Below, in pieces: positions 63,968 through 64,000 of a stretch of 64,000 nt of DNA; positions within the stretch are counted from its first letter, which is position 1, and each line of letters begins with the position of its first letter. The position numbers and the translations under genes were made by a program. This DNA comes from Streptomyces thinghirensis (GTDB taxonomy: Bacteria; Actinomycetota; Actinomycetia; Streptomycetales; Streptomycetaceae), in contig JAKFGP010000058.1 in assembly GCA_021502835.1 (NCBI GenBank), forward strand, positions 248,001 to 312,000. Reading direction: 5' to 3'. Below the pieces are notes generated by a model. The model did no database searches. It saw nothing but the letters and a program-made list of their open reading frames with translations, and had not been told where the DNA came from.

Positions 63968-64000
63968 AAGGGACGAGACTACGGGGTCCGTCCCTCCGCC

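Overview
The window is chromosomal DNA from a Streptomyces-type actinomycete. It has very high GC with third-position G/C bias, many GTG starts, ATGA/GTGA gene overlaps, a PriA-type HisA, a TrpM-like small gene, and a gene order like the S. coelicolor SCO2008-SCO2060 region as I remember it. It reads as core chromosome: I see no insertion sequence, integrase, phage gene, CRISPR array or antibiotic cluster. A dominant technical feature is that most genes carry one or more single-base insertions or deletions, many in G or C runs. These hit essential genes (trpB, pyk, gltB, hisD, lgt) whose protein sequence resumes intact in another frame. I read this as unpolished sequence rather than gene decay. 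Coordinates below therefore span the whole gene across frame changes.

Layout. 1-2.2 kb: the end of an FdhF/YdeP-like molybdoenzyme, a PaaI-like thioesterase and two secreted or anchored hypothetical proteins. 2.4-8.2 kb: the branched-chain amino-acid importer livKHMGF with a strong hairpin after livK. 8.3-13.5 kb: an ANTAR response regulator, a tRNA with a CAA anticodon followed by a classic terminator and a free-standing HTH/LAGLIDADG protein, pyruvate kinase, and a Tat-exported 5'-nucleotidase. 13.5-24.5 kb (mixed strands): an amine N-hydroxylase and PLP decarboxylase pair, aminopeptidase N, chorismate mutase, a GNAT acetyltransferase, an HExxH/zinc-ribbon protein, a SIMPL protein, a VWA protein, a rhomboid protease and a GH46 chitosanase. 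24.5-31.7 kb: gltBD with a possible GlnR half-site, and a VIT1-like transporter.

31.9-39.3 kb is the most unusual region. Four consecutive ADP-ribosylglycohydrolase-fold genes, mostly overlapping, run into a CaiB/BaiF CoA-transferase and a CitE-like lyase, ending at a 16-bp hairpin. The first hydrolase has a C-terminal tail built from 21-bp and 42-bp tandem repeats. No ADP-ribosyltransferase is nearby.

39.3-57.0 kb is a his-trp-lipoprotein supercluster on the minus strand: hisD-hisC-hisB-(54-aa membrane protein)-hisH-priA-ridA-hisF, then an RHH protein and an ArsR/MFS pair, then hisI-trpE-(TIGR02234)-(HGxxPAAW)-(DUF2752)-trpC-trpM-trpB-trpA, a DsbA-like thioredoxin and lgt. Histidine and tryptophan synthesis meet at PriA, which in actinobacteria does both the HisA and TrpF reactions. 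A TIGR03085 gene on the plus strand sits between hisI and the MFS gene. 57.2-64 kb: a pentapeptide-like membrane protein with a TTA codon, a TPR-like protein, a stand-alone LON-domain protein, YbaK, a possible 24-codon ribosomal protein bL37, a DUF2567 protein and a two-gene ABC transporter.
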